64,000 nt of DNA from an alpha proteobacterium HIMB114 (GTDB lineage Bacteria > Pseudomonadota > Alphaproteobacteria > Pelagibacterales > Pelagibacteraceae): assembly GCA_000163555.2 (NCBI GenBank), contig ADAC02000001.1, positions 1 to 64,000 on the forward strand, given 5' to 3'. The translations under genes were made by a program, and so were the position numbers. The first letter of the stretch is position 1. Every line of letters begins with the position of its first letter. Positions 16,078-24,961 of this stretch are shown here, piece by piece. Under the pieces are notes generated by a model that was given only the letters and a program-made list of their open reading frames with translations, was not told the DNA's origin and did not search any database.

Positions 16078-16681
16078 TTTTTTTTAATTTATTGAAAAAT
16101 TGTTTAATTTTTTCTGGGTCTTTTATACCCTTTTTTGTTTCTAGACCAGAATTTACATCAATCTTATCAGTATAGAGCAGAGCTGTTTCAATATTATTTA
16201 TATCTATTTTTCCTGCTATAAAAAAATTTCTATTTTCTAAATCTTTGAGCATTTCAAAATCAAACGCTTCGCCACTTTGACCCATGCTTGGCGTATCATA
16301 GAGAAAAAAATCAGCAGATATAAATTGTTTATGTGTTTGAAGGTCTTCTTTATTGTTTACTTTGATTACTTTGATTACCTCAAGATCTGTTTCTTTTTTT
16401 ATTTGTTGAATAAATTCTTCAGTTTCATCTCCATGTAACTGAATAACATTACAGTAGTTTGAAATTTCTTTTACTTGTTTTATAAATGGATTTACCATTA
16501 CAGCTACTTTTTTAATATTGTCCGGAATATTTTTTGTTAATGATTTTAGTTGTTCAATTGAAATTGACCTTGGGCTTTTAGGATAGTTGATAATAAATCC
16601 CAATAAGCCTGCTCCTTGTTCAATACATAGTTTTATGATTTCTCGATCTATTTGACCACAGACCTTTACAGTTAGTTTCAT
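16067..16681 (-). CDS. trpF: phosphoribosylanthranilate isomerase, divergent
   Basis: This is a TIM-barrel protein of 204 residues with the catalytic Cys8 (KVCG), the SPR motif at 36-38, QLHGDE and the catalytic Asp129 (LYDT). Two glycine motifs that hold the substrate phosphates are changed: GGTG reads GQSG and the usual AGGL reads AGKI. TrpF isomerises phosphoribosylanthranilate in tryptophan synthesis. It overlaps pyrF by 4 bases and trpB by 11. All three trp genes here are unusually diverged, while the neighbouring pyrF and accD look normal. Confidence 0.82.
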   Translation of the reverse strand: MKLTVKVCGQIDREIIKLCIEQGAGLLGFIINYPKSPRSISIEQLKSLTKNIPDNIKKVAVMVNPFIKQVKEISNYCNVIQLHGDETEEFIQQIKKETDLEVIKVIKVNNKEDLQTHKQFISADFFLYDTPSMGQSGEAFDFEMLKDLENRNFFIAGKIDINNIETALLYTDKIDVNSGLETKKGIKDPEKIKQFFNKLKKNEN

Positions 16682-17364
16682 GATTCTAAATGTTGAAAAA
16701 GTCTTTTAAAATTATTTTTAATATTACCTGCAATTAAAGACCGACCCATTACAATACCGATAGCACCATTATCAAAAGCAAATTTTGGGGTAGCAATTCG
16801 TTTTTGATCACCAGATTGATCGCCAGGAAGTCTTATTCCAGGAGTTATCGATGGCAAATTAGAAAGTTTTTTTATTTGTTTTGCTTCATGCGGACTACAA
16901 ATCATAGCATAGGCACCTGCTTTTTTTGCAAGTTTACTAAGTTGAATAACAAGTTTATCTAATTTTTTAGTATGACCAATTTCAGATAGGTTTTTTTTAT
17001 TCATACTAGTAAGCACTGACACTGCTAGAAGTTTTGTTTTGCCAGAATATTTTTTTGCTAATTTTATAGCATCATAACCTGCACTTGTATGAATAGTGAT
17101 GTAATCAGCTTTTAAATCTCTTAAAGATATTACTCCATTTTTAACGGTATTGGGAACATCATTAAGTTTTAAATCTATGAATTTTTTGTATCCTTTTAAT
17201 GATTTAATAAAATTTCTTCCCTTATCAGAATAAAGAATTTGATAACCTGCTTTAATACCAATCTCATATTTTTTCGATCTAATTTTTGGAACTGATTTAA
17301 GAATTGCTTTAGCTTTTGATACTGAGCAATCAAGGGCAATAAAAATTATTTTTTTATTCTTCAA
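16678..17364 (-). CDS. pyrF: orotidine 5'-phosphate decarboxylase
   Basis: The TIM-barrel enzyme of de novo pyrimidine synthesis converts OMP to UMP. The catalytic D-x-K-x-x-D array is present as DLKLNDVPNTV, and the phosphate site as TPGIR and VMGRSL. The length of 228 is typical. The gene lies in an overlapping chain with ihfB (11 bases) and trpF (4 bases), so translation is probably coupled along the chain. Confidence 0.93.
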   Translation of the reverse strand: MKNKKIIFIALDCSVSKAKAILKSVPKIRSKKYEIGIKAGYQILYSDKGRNFIKSLKGYKKFIDLKLNDVPNTVKNGVISLRDLKADYITIHTSAGYDAIKLAKKYSGKTKLLAVSVLTSMNKKNLSEIGHTKKLDKLVIQLSKLAKKAGAYAMICSPHEAKQIKKLSNLPSITPGIRLPGDQSGDQKRIATPKFAFDNGAIGIVMGRSLIAGNIKNNFKRLFQHLES

Positions 17365-17665
17365 TTTTTTTGTCCTTATTAATTCTATAATTTAATAATT
17401 TAGAACTTTTCCATTTTACTTTATTTTTTTCTTCAATTTGTATCGTTTCACCAGTCTTTGGATTTCTTGCATTTCGCGCTGGCATTTTTTTGACTTTGAA
17501 TGTACCAAGTCCTCTTATTTCTATATTTCTTCCCTCTGAAAGAGCATTACTTAAATATTTAAAAATAGATTCAATAATGTGTTCAACGTTATTATTTGGG
17601 ATTTTTTGAAAATGTCCTTGAAGATCTTTTACAATATCTGATTTTACAAACGTTTTTTTAGACAT
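17354..17665 (-). CDS. ihfB: integration host factor beta subunit
   Basis: This is a small DNA-bending protein of the HU/IHF family (103 residues) with the conserved arm GRNIEIRGLGTF followed by KKMPARNARNPKTGE, the proline-containing hairpin that intercalates DNA. IHF acts in recombination, replication and transcription. It lies between rpsA and pyrF, the usual alphaproteobacterial position. The C terminus overlaps pyrF by 11 bases. Confidence 0.93.
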   Translation of the reverse strand: MSKKTFVKSDIVKDLQGHFQKIPNNNVEHIIESIFKYLSNALSEGRNIEIRGLGTFKVKKMPARNARNPKTGETIQIEEKNKVKWKSSKLLNYRINKDKKIEE

Positions 17666-17717
17666 TCCAATAAAGTATTGAAATTATTATAGATTTAGAT
17701 TGTAAAAAAAGGAAGAG

Positions 17718-19430
17718 TTAATCTTTTTTCTGATCTTTTTTCTCTAAAGCTTCGCCTAAAATTCCAGCTAATGATTGACCAGAACTTGTAGAACCGTACT
17801 TTTCAATTGCCTCATCGGCTTGTTGTTGCTCTAGTTTTTTTACAGATAATTTTACTCTTCTTTTTTCAGCATCTAACTCTAGGATTGCTGCATCAATTGA
17901 GTCACCTGATGAAAAACGATTTGGTCTTTGATCTGATTTTTCTAATGCAAGCTCAGATTTTCTAATAATTGTCTGATATCTTTCAGGTCCAACATCAACT
18001 TTTAAACCATTATCTTGAACTTCTACAACTCTTGTTGAAACAATATCACCAATTTTTTTGTCGTCAAAAAATGAGAAAGGATCTTTTTTAAGAGCTCGAA
18101 TTGAGCCATTCACTTTATCATCTTTAATATCAATTATTTTTAATTCTACTTCATCACCTTTATTAAAGTTATCTAAAGCCTTGGAACTCTCGGCATAATC
18201 TAATTGTTTATAATGAACAAAGATATCAATATCATTGTCACCTGTATTACAGAAAATACCAAAATCTTTTTTTGTTACTACTTTTGTTTTAACAGTAGTT
18301 CCAATAGGATATTTTTTAATAAATTCATCTACTGGATTAGGTAAACAATCTTTGTAACTTAAAGCAATTTTTCTCTTTTCAGTATCAACTTCTTTTAATT
18401 TCACTTTAACAGTATCACCAATTTTGAATGCAGATTTAGGATTAACATTTTTTTGCATATGTTTAATTTCACTAGTATGAATTAAACCAACAATACCCTC
18501 TTGCATTTCTGCAAATGCACCAAAATCAGTTAATTTTACAATTTTAACTTCATATTCATTACCAATAGAAAATTTATCTTTAATCGTTTCAAACGGATCT
18601 GGAAGCATAGCTTTTACAGATAAACTCATTCTCATATTTTCATTATCAATTTCCAAAACTTTAACTTTAATTTTCTCTCCAACTGTAAACATATCGTTCA
18701 GGTTAGAAATTTTAAGATGAGAAACTTCTGAAGAGTGGAGCAAACAATCTAAGCTTTCAATACTCACAAAACATCCATAAGACTGAACTGCCTTAATAGT
18801 GCCTTCTACAACGTCCCCAACTTTGTAATTCTTAATGACCTTTTCTTTATTCTTATTTTTCTCTTGTTCGATGACTTGTCTTCTGCTTGCAATTACATTC
18901 ATTCTTACATTATCAATTTTGATAATTTGAAATTCCATAGGCTTATTCATGTACTCATTCATATTTTTAATTGGTCTATCAGCAACCTGAGAATTTGGAC
19001 AAAATGCAAATACTCCAAAGATTTCTACAACTACTCCACCTTTAACTGTATTTTTTATAATACCGCTTACTTTCTCTTGTTTCTCAAAAGCTTCTTCAAT
19101 TTTTTTCCAAGACTTTGCTCTTCTTGCTTTTTCGATACTTAAAACAATATTACCGTTTCTATCTTCTGTTCTCTCAAGAAAAACTTCTATCTCTTTACCC
19201 TCTTCTAAGCCATCTAGTTCAGCGTGTGGAATTTCATTAATGTCAACTAAACCACTAGATTTAGCCCCTTTAATAAAAACGTGAACATATTTATCATCAA
19301 CTTTTTCCACTGATCCTGTCACAATAGAATTGTCTTTTAAAATGATGTTTTCTAAATTTTCTGTAATTAATTTTGCGAATTCTGATTTATTATCTTGATT
19401 ATATACTTTTAAGTTACTGTCTGTTCCCAC
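17718..19430 (-). CDS. rpsA: 30S ribosomal protein S1
   Basis: The protein has 570 residues with six S1/OB RNA-binding repeats, recognisable by recurring GDVVEGTIKAVQSYGCFVSI-like and GAFAEMQEGIVGLIHTSE-like strands. A polar C-terminal tail follows. S1 binds mRNA on the small ribosomal subunit and assists initiation on weakly matched leaders. Its start overlaps the stop of aroA-cmk by one base (19430), so it is translationally coupled to the fused kinase gene. Confidence 0.96.
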   Translation of the reverse strand: MGTDSNLKVYNQDNKSEFAKLITENLENIILKDNSIVTGSVEKVDDKYVHVFIKGAKSSGLVDINEIPHAELDGLEEGKEIEVFLERTEDRNGNIVLSIEKARRAKSWKKIEEAFEKQEKVSGIIKNTVKGGVVVEIFGVFAFCPNSQVADRPIKNMNEYMNKPMEFQIIKIDNVRMNVIASRRQVIEQEKNKNKEKVIKNYKVGDVVEGTIKAVQSYGCFVSIESLDCLLHSSEVSHLKISNLNDMFTVGEKIKVKVLEIDNENMRMSLSVKAMLPDPFETIKDKFSIGNEYEVKIVKLTDFGAFAEMQEGIVGLIHTSEIKHMQKNVNPKSAFKIGDTVKVKLKEVDTEKRKIALSYKDCLPNPVDEFIKKYPIGTTVKTKVVTKKDFGIFCNTGDNDIDIFVHYKQLDYAESSKALDNFNKGDEVELKIIDIKDDKVNGSIRALKKDPFSFFDDKKIGDIVSTRVVEVQDNGLKVDVGPERYQTIIRKSELALEKSDQRPNRFSSGDSIDAAILELDAEKRRVKLSVKKLEQQQADEAIEKYGSTSSGQSLAGILGEALEKKDQKKD

Positions 19431-21427
19431 TAATATTTTTTTATCTCTCTTTCTATTAATAAAGATATTTTATTAATTGGGCGGCTGATATCATTAAAAG
19501 AATTGTCAATCAAGATACTATCTTTTGTTTTTTTAAGTGGGCTAATAGCCCTTGTAGAATCTGCTAAATCTCTAGTTTTTAGAGCTTTTAAGATCTCTTG
19601 ATAATTGAAATTTTTCTCTTGTTTGTTATTTTTTAACTCTAAATATCTTCGTTTTGCTCTAACTTTAACATCACAATCGATATAAAGTTTAATATCAGAA
19701 AAATTATTTGGTATCACAGTTGATGTTATGTCTCTACCACCAACAAACACAATTTGTTGAGGGCAATTAAAAATAAGATCTCTTTGAACTGGTAACAGTT
19801 GTTGGCGGATAATTTTAATTTTAGCTATTTCAGATACTTTGTTTGATACAGCAATAGAGTGAAGTTTAGGATTTTGTAATTTTGAAATACTAATTTTTTT
19901 TAAATGTTTGACTAAATAACTAGCATCAATTTTTTTTTTCTTACTTTGTAAATGAACTAAAGTTAAGTAGCGATATAACAAACCACTATCTAAAGATGTT
20001 GCTCTTTTTGATCCAAATTTTTTAACTAATTTTTTTAATATTGATGTTTTTCCACAAGCTACTGGTCCATCTGCGGCGACAAGAATTTTCTTACTTTTAT
20101 TATATTTTAAATCATTAATAGTTTTTAAAAAATTTGGAAAACTTACACTTACCGAGTCAAAGTCATTAATCTGTATTTTTTTTCTTGAGACTGCAGCTAA
20201 ACAGAAGAAAGCCATGCATATTCGGTGGTCTTTAGAATAATTTTTGATAATTGGAACTTCACTAGAGTAGAATCTGTTATTGATACCATTAATTATTAAG
20301 TTGTCTTTTACTCTAATAACATTAGCACCACATAATATTAAGTTTTCATACATAACACGGAGTCGATCCGACTCTTTAAACTTTAGTTCTGTAAGATTAT
20401 TAAAAATACTCTTTGGCTTACAAAATAATGTAACTATCAATAAAATTGGAATTTCATCAATAATACTTGCAACTTCATTTGGTTTAATTGTGATGCCTTT
20501 AAGTTTTGGAGAATATGAGGCTGTTATGTCGCCAACTGGTTCACCAAAATAGCTTTTTTTATTTGAAAATATTATTTTTGCGCCCATTTTTTTTAAGATC
20601 TTTATAAATCCTATTCGATATGGATTGAGACAAACATTTTTAATTTTAATTTCAGAGCCTTTAGTTAAAATTGCGATAGCAATTAAAAAAGCACTTGATG
20701 ATGGGTCAGACGGAATATTATAGTTTTGAAGAGGTTTTAAAAAACGTCTTCCTTGAACTTTAATGATCTGTTTACTTTTTTTATTTTGAACTTTAATTGG
20801 GTAGTCAAGGTACTTTAAAACTCTTGTAGTATGATCTCTCACATTATTAGGAGCCTCTATTATGGTTTCGCCGTAACTTATCATTCCAGCAATAGTAGCA
20901 GCACTAACCATTTGAGCTGAGGATTTTTCAATTTTTACGTTTGATTGAATACAGTTTTCATGACCTTTAATTTTTATTGGCAAATATTGACTATTTGTAG
21001 GTTTTAGGTTCATTAAAAACTGTTTTAAAAATTCTAATCGGTAGGGTCTTTTACTTAAACTTTTATCACCTGTAATTTTTGCGTTAACCTTTGAGCCTGC
21101 TATTAAAGGCGTTAATAATCTTAATGTAGTTCCACTATTATTAAATGAAATTTTAAGTGTTCTTTTGCTATAATAACCAATCCCCAAACCATAAACTGTA
21201 TATAAATCTTTATTTCTTATTACTTTAATTCCAAGAGCTTTAATTGCTTTAATTGCAGTCTCAGCATCTTCACCAGGACTCTTAATTTTAATTTTACTGA
21301 TCCCATAGGCAATACTTGCAAAAATTACACCTCTAATGCTTAGTGATTTATCGCTTGAAAGCTCAACTAATCCTTTAATACTAATATTATTTTCAGGTAT
21401 TAATTGATTTGATTTTTTAATTGCCAT
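19430..21427 (-). CDS. aroA-cmk: fused EPSP synthase and cytidylate kinase
   Basis: The frame is continuous for 665 residues. Residues about 1-440 form EPSP synthase of the shikimate pathway (SSDKSLSIRG near the start, NNSGTTLRLL, SDPSSSAFL, KFKESDRLR). After a linker of about 10 lysine-rich residues, cytidylate kinase begins near residue 446 with the P-loop AADGPVACGKTS. It continues with SLDSGLLYRYL, VGGRDITSTVIPN and the lid region rich in arginine. In most bacteria these are separate, often adjacent, genes. Here the AroA stop is lost. The fusion sits directly before rpsA as cmk usually does. Two independent activities are expected. Confidence 0.92.
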   Translation of the reverse strand: MAIKKSNQLIPENNISIKGLVELSSDKSLSIRGVIFASIAYGISKIKIKSPGEDAETAIKAIKALGIKVIRNKDLYTVYGLGIGYYSKRTLKISFNNSGTTLRLLTPLIAGSKVNAKITGDKSLSKRPYRLEFLKQFLMNLKPTNSQYLPIKIKGHENCIQSNVKIEKSSAQMVSAATIAGMISYGETIIEAPNNVRDHTTRVLKYLDYPIKVQNKKSKQIIKVQGRRFLKPLQNYNIPSDPSSSAFLIAIAILTKGSEIKIKNVCLNPYRIGFIKILKKMGAKIIFSNKKSYFGEPVGDITASYSPKLKGITIKPNEVASIIDEIPILLIVTLFCKPKSIFNNLTELKFKESDRLRVMYENLILCGANVIRVKDNLIINGINNRFYSSEVPIIKNYSKDHRICMAFFCLAAVSRKKIQINDFDSVSVSFPNFLKTINDLKYNKSKKILVAADGPVACGKTSILKKLVKKFGSKRATSLDSGLLYRYLTLVHLQSKKKKIDASYLVKHLKKISISKLQNPKLHSIAVSNKVSEIAKIKIIRQQLLPVQRDLIFNCPQQIVFVGGRDITSTVIPNNFSDIKLYIDCDVKVRAKRRYLELKNNKQEKNFNYQEILKALKTRDLADSTRAISPLKKTKDSILIDNSFNDISRPINKISLLIEREIKKY

Positions 21428-21480
21428 TAGATTATTAGATCAATATATACCCACTAAAATAACAATTAAAAAGATATTTT

Positions 21481-21771
21481 ATGGTTGATAAAAAATTTGG
21501 ACAAAAAAGAGTTTGCCCTCATTGTGAAAAAAAATTTTATGATTTAAATAAGAAATCTCCATTGACTTGTCCCTGTGGGGAAAAAGAAATAGTTATTGAT
21601 GATGAGTTGCTTTATGGACAAAGTCCACAGTTTAATCAGCAACAAAATAAATCAAATGTTAAAGACGAATTTGCTGATATAGAAAATACTGATAGTTCTT
21701 CAGAAGATGAGGATGGAGATGTAATTTCATTAGATGATGCGGCTATTGAAGAAGAAGAGGCAAAAAATTAA
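21481..21771 (+). CDS. TIGR02300-type FYDLN acidic protein
   Basis: The small protein of 96 residues has an N-terminal zinc-ribbon-like segment (CPHCEKKFYDLN and CPCGEKE) and a long acidic tail of Asp, Glu and Ser. The FYDLN motif next to CxxC is diagnostic of a protein family found across alphaproteobacteria, function unknown. It is divergent from aroA-cmk. Its stop codon shares the palindrome TTAA (21768-21771) with the stop of lptB on the other strand. Confidence 0.88.
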   Translation: MVDKKFGQKRVCPHCEKKFYDLNKKSPLTCPCGEKEIVIDDELLYGQSPQFNQQQNKSNVKDEFADIENTDSSSEDEDGDVISLDDAAIEEEEAKN

Positions 21772-22775
21772 ATTTTGAAACCAGTTCCAAGATAGTATTT
21801 AATAACTTTTTCATCTTTCATAATTTTTTTTGGCGGACCCTCAATCATAACATGTCCATCACGAATAATTAGACAATTATCTAATATATCTTGGATAGCA
21901 AAAAAATTATGATCTGTAATAATTACAGATAATCCTATTTTTCTTAACTCTAAAATAAATTTTTTTATTGAAGAAATACTTAATGGGTCGAGCGCAGCCA
22001 TTGGTTCGTCTAATAATAAGATTTTTATATCTTTATTACATACCCTCTGAAGAGTACTAATTTTTTTGTATTCACCTCCTGACATATTATTGGCTTTGAC
22101 ATTAGTTAAATATTGAAGATCAAAATAAGATAAAAGCTGAAAAATTTTATTTTCTATTTTGTTTTTATCTTCTATGTGAAGCTCTAAAATAGCATACAAA
22201 TTTTCATAAGCAGTCATATTACCAAATAAACCTTTGTGCTGTTCTAATAAGCTAATACCTTTTTGAGCTCGTTTATGAATTGGTATTTGATGTATTTTTT
22301 CACCATTAAGATTAATCTTTCCAGTATCAGGATAAATTTTTCCAACTATCAAGTTAAATAATGTAGATTTTCCAGCTCCGTTTGGTCCAAGTAAGCCCAA
22401 AATTTGACCTTGCTCAAGCGAAAAGGATATATTTTTAAGTATTGGTTTGCCACCTAAAGATTTTGAAATGTTTGAAAGAGTTAAAATTTTATTTTTAGAG
22501 CTTTGATTATTCGAATCCAGCTTAATTATATTAGATGATGCAATTTTGATTTTTTGATCCAACTTATTGTTTAAATTAGTTTTATTCTGATGTATTTTTT
22601 TGTTAACTTTGATTTCTTCAGTTAAGATTAATGTTTCTTTTTGTTTTAATTTAAGGCTAGCTTCTGTGTTATAATTTTTTTTTATTATGAAATCTTTTTT
22701 TAGTAAAAGCTTAGGCGGTACATTGGTATTAGCTTTTATAACTATTTTTTTTTTATTTTTTTTTTGATCGTCCAT
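21768..22775 (-). CDS. lptB: LPS export ATPase LptB with long N-terminal extension
   Basis: The ABC ATPase domain (about residues 96-335) has Walker A GPNGAGKST, signature MSGGEYKK, Walker B ILLLDEP and DHN, and ends in YLGTGF, which is typical of LptB. It powers lipopolysaccharide extraction with LptF/LptG. The first ~95 residues are a lysine/asparagine-rich, low-complexity extension not normal for LptB. The extension contains no internal ATG or GTG, so a later start is unlikely. The signature helix after SGG is unusual (YKKISTLQRV in place of an R-rich motif). The start overlaps lptC by 23 bases. Confidence 0.88.
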   Translation of the reverse strand: MDDQKKNKKKIVIKANTNVPPKLLLKKDFIIKKNYNTEASLKLKQKETLILTEEIKVNKKIHQNKTNLNNKLDQKIKIASSNIIKLDSNNQSSKNKILTLSNISKSLGGKPILKNISFSLEQGQILGLLGPNGAGKSTLFNLIVGKIYPDTGKINLNGEKIHQIPIHKRAQKGISLLEQHKGLFGNMTAYENLYAILELHIEDKNKIENKIFQLLSYFDLQYLTNVKANNMSGGEYKKISTLQRVCNKDIKILLLDEPMAALDPLSISSIKKFILELRKIGLSVIITDHNFFAIQDILDNCLIIRDGHVMIEGPPKKIMKDEKVIKYYLGTGFKI

Positions 22776-23346
22776 AAACTTTGCTATTTTCTTGAAGCAT
22801 GAATATTTTTAAATTATTAGTATTCGTATTTAATTCAGCTACATCACCATAAATAGTATTTTGCTGATCATTCATTTTTATATTTCCTTCTATACGTATG
22901 AGATTTTTTTTAGGAAAAAAACTTGCCATATTAGCCGTGATAGTTTTATCTTTATTTATAATAGTAACGTTATTAAAATACCTTATATTTTTGTCAGTCT
23001 CAAAATAATCCGCCTTATCAGAATAAATATTTAATAAAGTATAATCTTTTAATTTAGTAAAACTATGTACTTTATTAAGTTGTATTAAATCTGATTTATC
23101 TTTAATTATAATCGCCTCTAAAGCTTTTGTGATGTAATCTTTACCATTTATATTTACTTTATATTCAACATTTTTGAATTTAGAAATACCACTTTCAATG
23201 CTTGATAAACTTAAATCTCTATTTTTTTCTTCATTATTTAATTTAATTGATCCTTTGTTTTGATTAATAAAATAACCATAAAAAAAAATAGATAAAAAAA
23301 TAAAAAAAATTAAAAAAATATTTGATTTTTTTTTAATTGATATCAT
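22753..23346 (-). CDS. lptC: LPS export periplasmic protein LptC
   Basis: An N-terminal membrane anchor (about residues 9-26) leads into a periplasmic beta-jellyroll with repeated short strands (FKNVEYKVN; ITANMASFF; NLIRIEGNIKM). The pattern and length (197) fit LptC/YrbK, the membrane-bound bridge protein of lipopolysaccharide transport. It follows kdsD with a 4-base overlap and precedes lptB. An lptA gene would normally stand between lptC and lptB but none is present. Confidence 0.75.
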   Translation of the reverse strand: MISIKKKSNIFLIFFIFLSIFFYGYFINQNKGSIKLNNEEKNRDLSLSSIESGISKFKNVEYKVNINGKDYITKALEAIIIKDKSDLIQLNKVHSFTKLKDYTLLNIYSDKADYFETDKNIRYFNNVTIINKDKTITANMASFFPKKNLIRIEGNIKMNDQQNTIYGDVAELNTNTNNLKIFMLQENSKVYGRSKKK

Positions 23347-24329
23347 TTATTTAAAAACTCTAAGATAGAATGGATACTCACCAGACCTTTGAATTTTCCT
23401 TTTGATTTAATTAAAAGAACTGTAATTCTTTTTTTATTCATAATCGTTAATGCATCTGGTACTAAAGTTTTTTCGTCAGTATAACTTGGATTTTTTGTCA
23501 TTATATCTTTAGCTTTTATTAAGCTTAAATTTTTATATTTGGCTGCAGCTCTAGAACAGTCTCCATCTGTTACAATAGATATTTTTTTTCTTTTTTTGTC
23601 TTTTACCAAAGCGCATCCTAATCTTTTAGATGCAATTACAGACAATATTTTTGAAAATGAGGCCTCATTATTAACAAAGGGAATGTTCTTATGAGTAATC
23701 AAAAGATCTTTAATTGATGTTAATGCTTTACCGATTTGTCCCCCTGGATGCGCTTGTGAGAAATCTCTAATTGTAAAACCTCTTAACTTTGCAACAGAAA
23801 TTGCTAAGGCATCTCCAATTGCACTAAGAGTAGTAGTTGAAGAAGTTGGGACAAGTTTAAAATTACTATCACCAATTTCTTTTACTTTGGGATATACAAT
23901 GTTAATATCTGAGTTTTTAAATAATTGAGATTTAGAATTTGAGGAAATTCCTATAATCTTAATCCTATATTTTTTTGCAAATTTAAAAATCGCAATTAGT
24001 TCATTAGTATTTCCACTATTAGATGCGATGATTAAGGTATCATTATTTTTTAAATTACCAAGAGACCCATGTGTCGCTTGACTTGCGTCGAGTACATAGC
24101 TAGGGACTCCCAAACTACTAAATGTACCACAAGTTTTTTCTAGTATTAGTTTTGATTTTCCAACACCTGAAAACACAATATTCCCCTTGGTATTATTAAT
24201 TAAATTTACTGCTTTTGAAAAATTAATATTTAGATTTTTATGAAGCTTAATAAGAGCATTAATTTCTTCTTTGATTAATTTTTTGCCAAAACTTAAAATT
24301 TGTTTTTCCGTTTTCATATTAATGCTCAA
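23343..24329 (-). CDS. kdsD: arabinose 5-phosphate isomerase, KdsD/KpsF type
   Basis: A SIS sugar isomerase domain (about residues 40-190) contains FSGVGKSKLI, ASNSGNTNEL and HPGGQIGKAL. It is followed by two CBS domains (about 205-265 and 270-325, with IKAKDIMTKNPS). The enzyme converts ribulose 5-phosphate to arabinose 5-phosphate for Kdo, the inner core sugar of lipopolysaccharide. It overlaps rnd by 11 bases and lptC by 4, the usual alphaproteobacterial arrangement. Confidence 0.92.
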   Translation of the reverse strand: MSINMKTEKQILSFGKKLIKEEINALIKLHKNLNINFSKAVNLINNTKGNIVFSGVGKSKLILEKTCGTFSSLGVPSYVLDASQATHGSLGNLKNNDTLIIASNSGNTNELIAIFKFAKKYRIKIIGISSNSKSQLFKNSDINIVYPKVKEIGDSNFKLVPTSSTTTLSAIGDALAISVAKLRGFTIRDFSQAHPGGQIGKALTSIKDLLITHKNIPFVNNEASFSKILSVIASKRLGCALVKDKKRKKISIVTDGDCSRAAAKYKNLSLIKAKDIMTKNPSYTDEKTLVPDALTIMNKKRITVLLIKSKGKFKGLVSIHSILEFLNK

Positions 24330-24939
24330 ATATATCTCCTGTTAAACCAACAAGATCTAAAGCTGTTCTTGTCTCTAAAAATTTAAAGCATTGCTCTGCT
24401 AATTCTAATTTATTCTCTCTTTTTAAGATTTTTTCTAATTCATTTTTTATTTTATGAAGATACAAAACATCTTTACATGCATATAAAATTTGATCTTCAC
24501 TATATTCTTCTATTTTCTTACCCCAATCAGAAGTTTGGTACTCTTTTGATAAATTAATATTAATTAGGTCACGACATAAATCCTTTAAACCATGATGCGG
24601 AGAAAACTTACGAGAAATTTTAGATCCAATCTTTGTATCAAATATATTAGTAACGTGAATATCGAGATGCTGCTTTAGAAAAGCCAAATCTGCTCGACCA
24701 AAATGAAATATTTTTTTTATTTTATTATTCTCTAAAATTTCTTTTAAGTTTGGGGCATTATATTTACCTTCAAACTTAACAAGATGCACAAAATCAGATC
24801 CATCACAAAGTTGAAGCAGATGTAGTTTGTCAGTTAGTGGATTTAGTCCAGAAAATTCCCCATCTATGGCAATGCTTGAGGCATTTTTTAAGCTTGTATC
24901 ACCGTCTATATCAGATAAATAAAATTTATAATTTTTCAT
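24319..24939 (-). CDS. rnd: ribonuclease D-like 3'-5' exonuclease
   Basis: The 206-residue protein holds only the DEDDy exonuclease domain: IAIDGEFSGL with the first Asp/Glu pair, FHFGRADLAFLKQHL and CKDVLYLHKI near the end. The HRDC domain of full-length RNase D is missing, as in the short alphaproteobacterial form. It matures tRNA and other RNA 3' ends. It heads the lipopolysaccharide cassette and is divergent from the NDUFA9-like gene. Confidence 0.88.
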   Translation of the reverse strand: MKNYKFYLSDIDGDTSLKNASSIAIDGEFSGLNPLTDKLHLLQLCDGSDFVHLVKFEGKYNAPNLKEILENNKIKKIFHFGRADLAFLKQHLDIHVTNIFDTKIGSKISRKFSPHHGLKDLCRDLININLSKEYQTSDWGKKIEEYSEDQILYACKDVLYLHKIKNELEKILKRENKLELAEQCFKFLETRTALDLVGLTGDIFEH

Positions 24940-24943
24940 AATT

Positions 24944-24956
24944 CAATTATTAATTG
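24944..24956. promoter_or_regulatory. 13-bp AT palindrome in divergent spacer
   Basis: CAATTA-T-TAATTG is a perfect inverted repeat inside the 22-base spacer between the divergent rnd and NDUFA9-like starts. It may be an operator or part of a shared promoter. In DNA this AT-rich such short palindromes are also expected by chance. Confidence 0.25.
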
Positions 24957-24961
24957 TATAC

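Noticed and set aside
14046-16681. trpF-trpB-trpA as decaying pseudogenes
   Set aside because: All three frames are full length and keep core catalytic residues (TrpA Glu48/Asp59, TrpB Lys99, TrpF Cys8/Asp129), with normal overlaps, so they are under selection.
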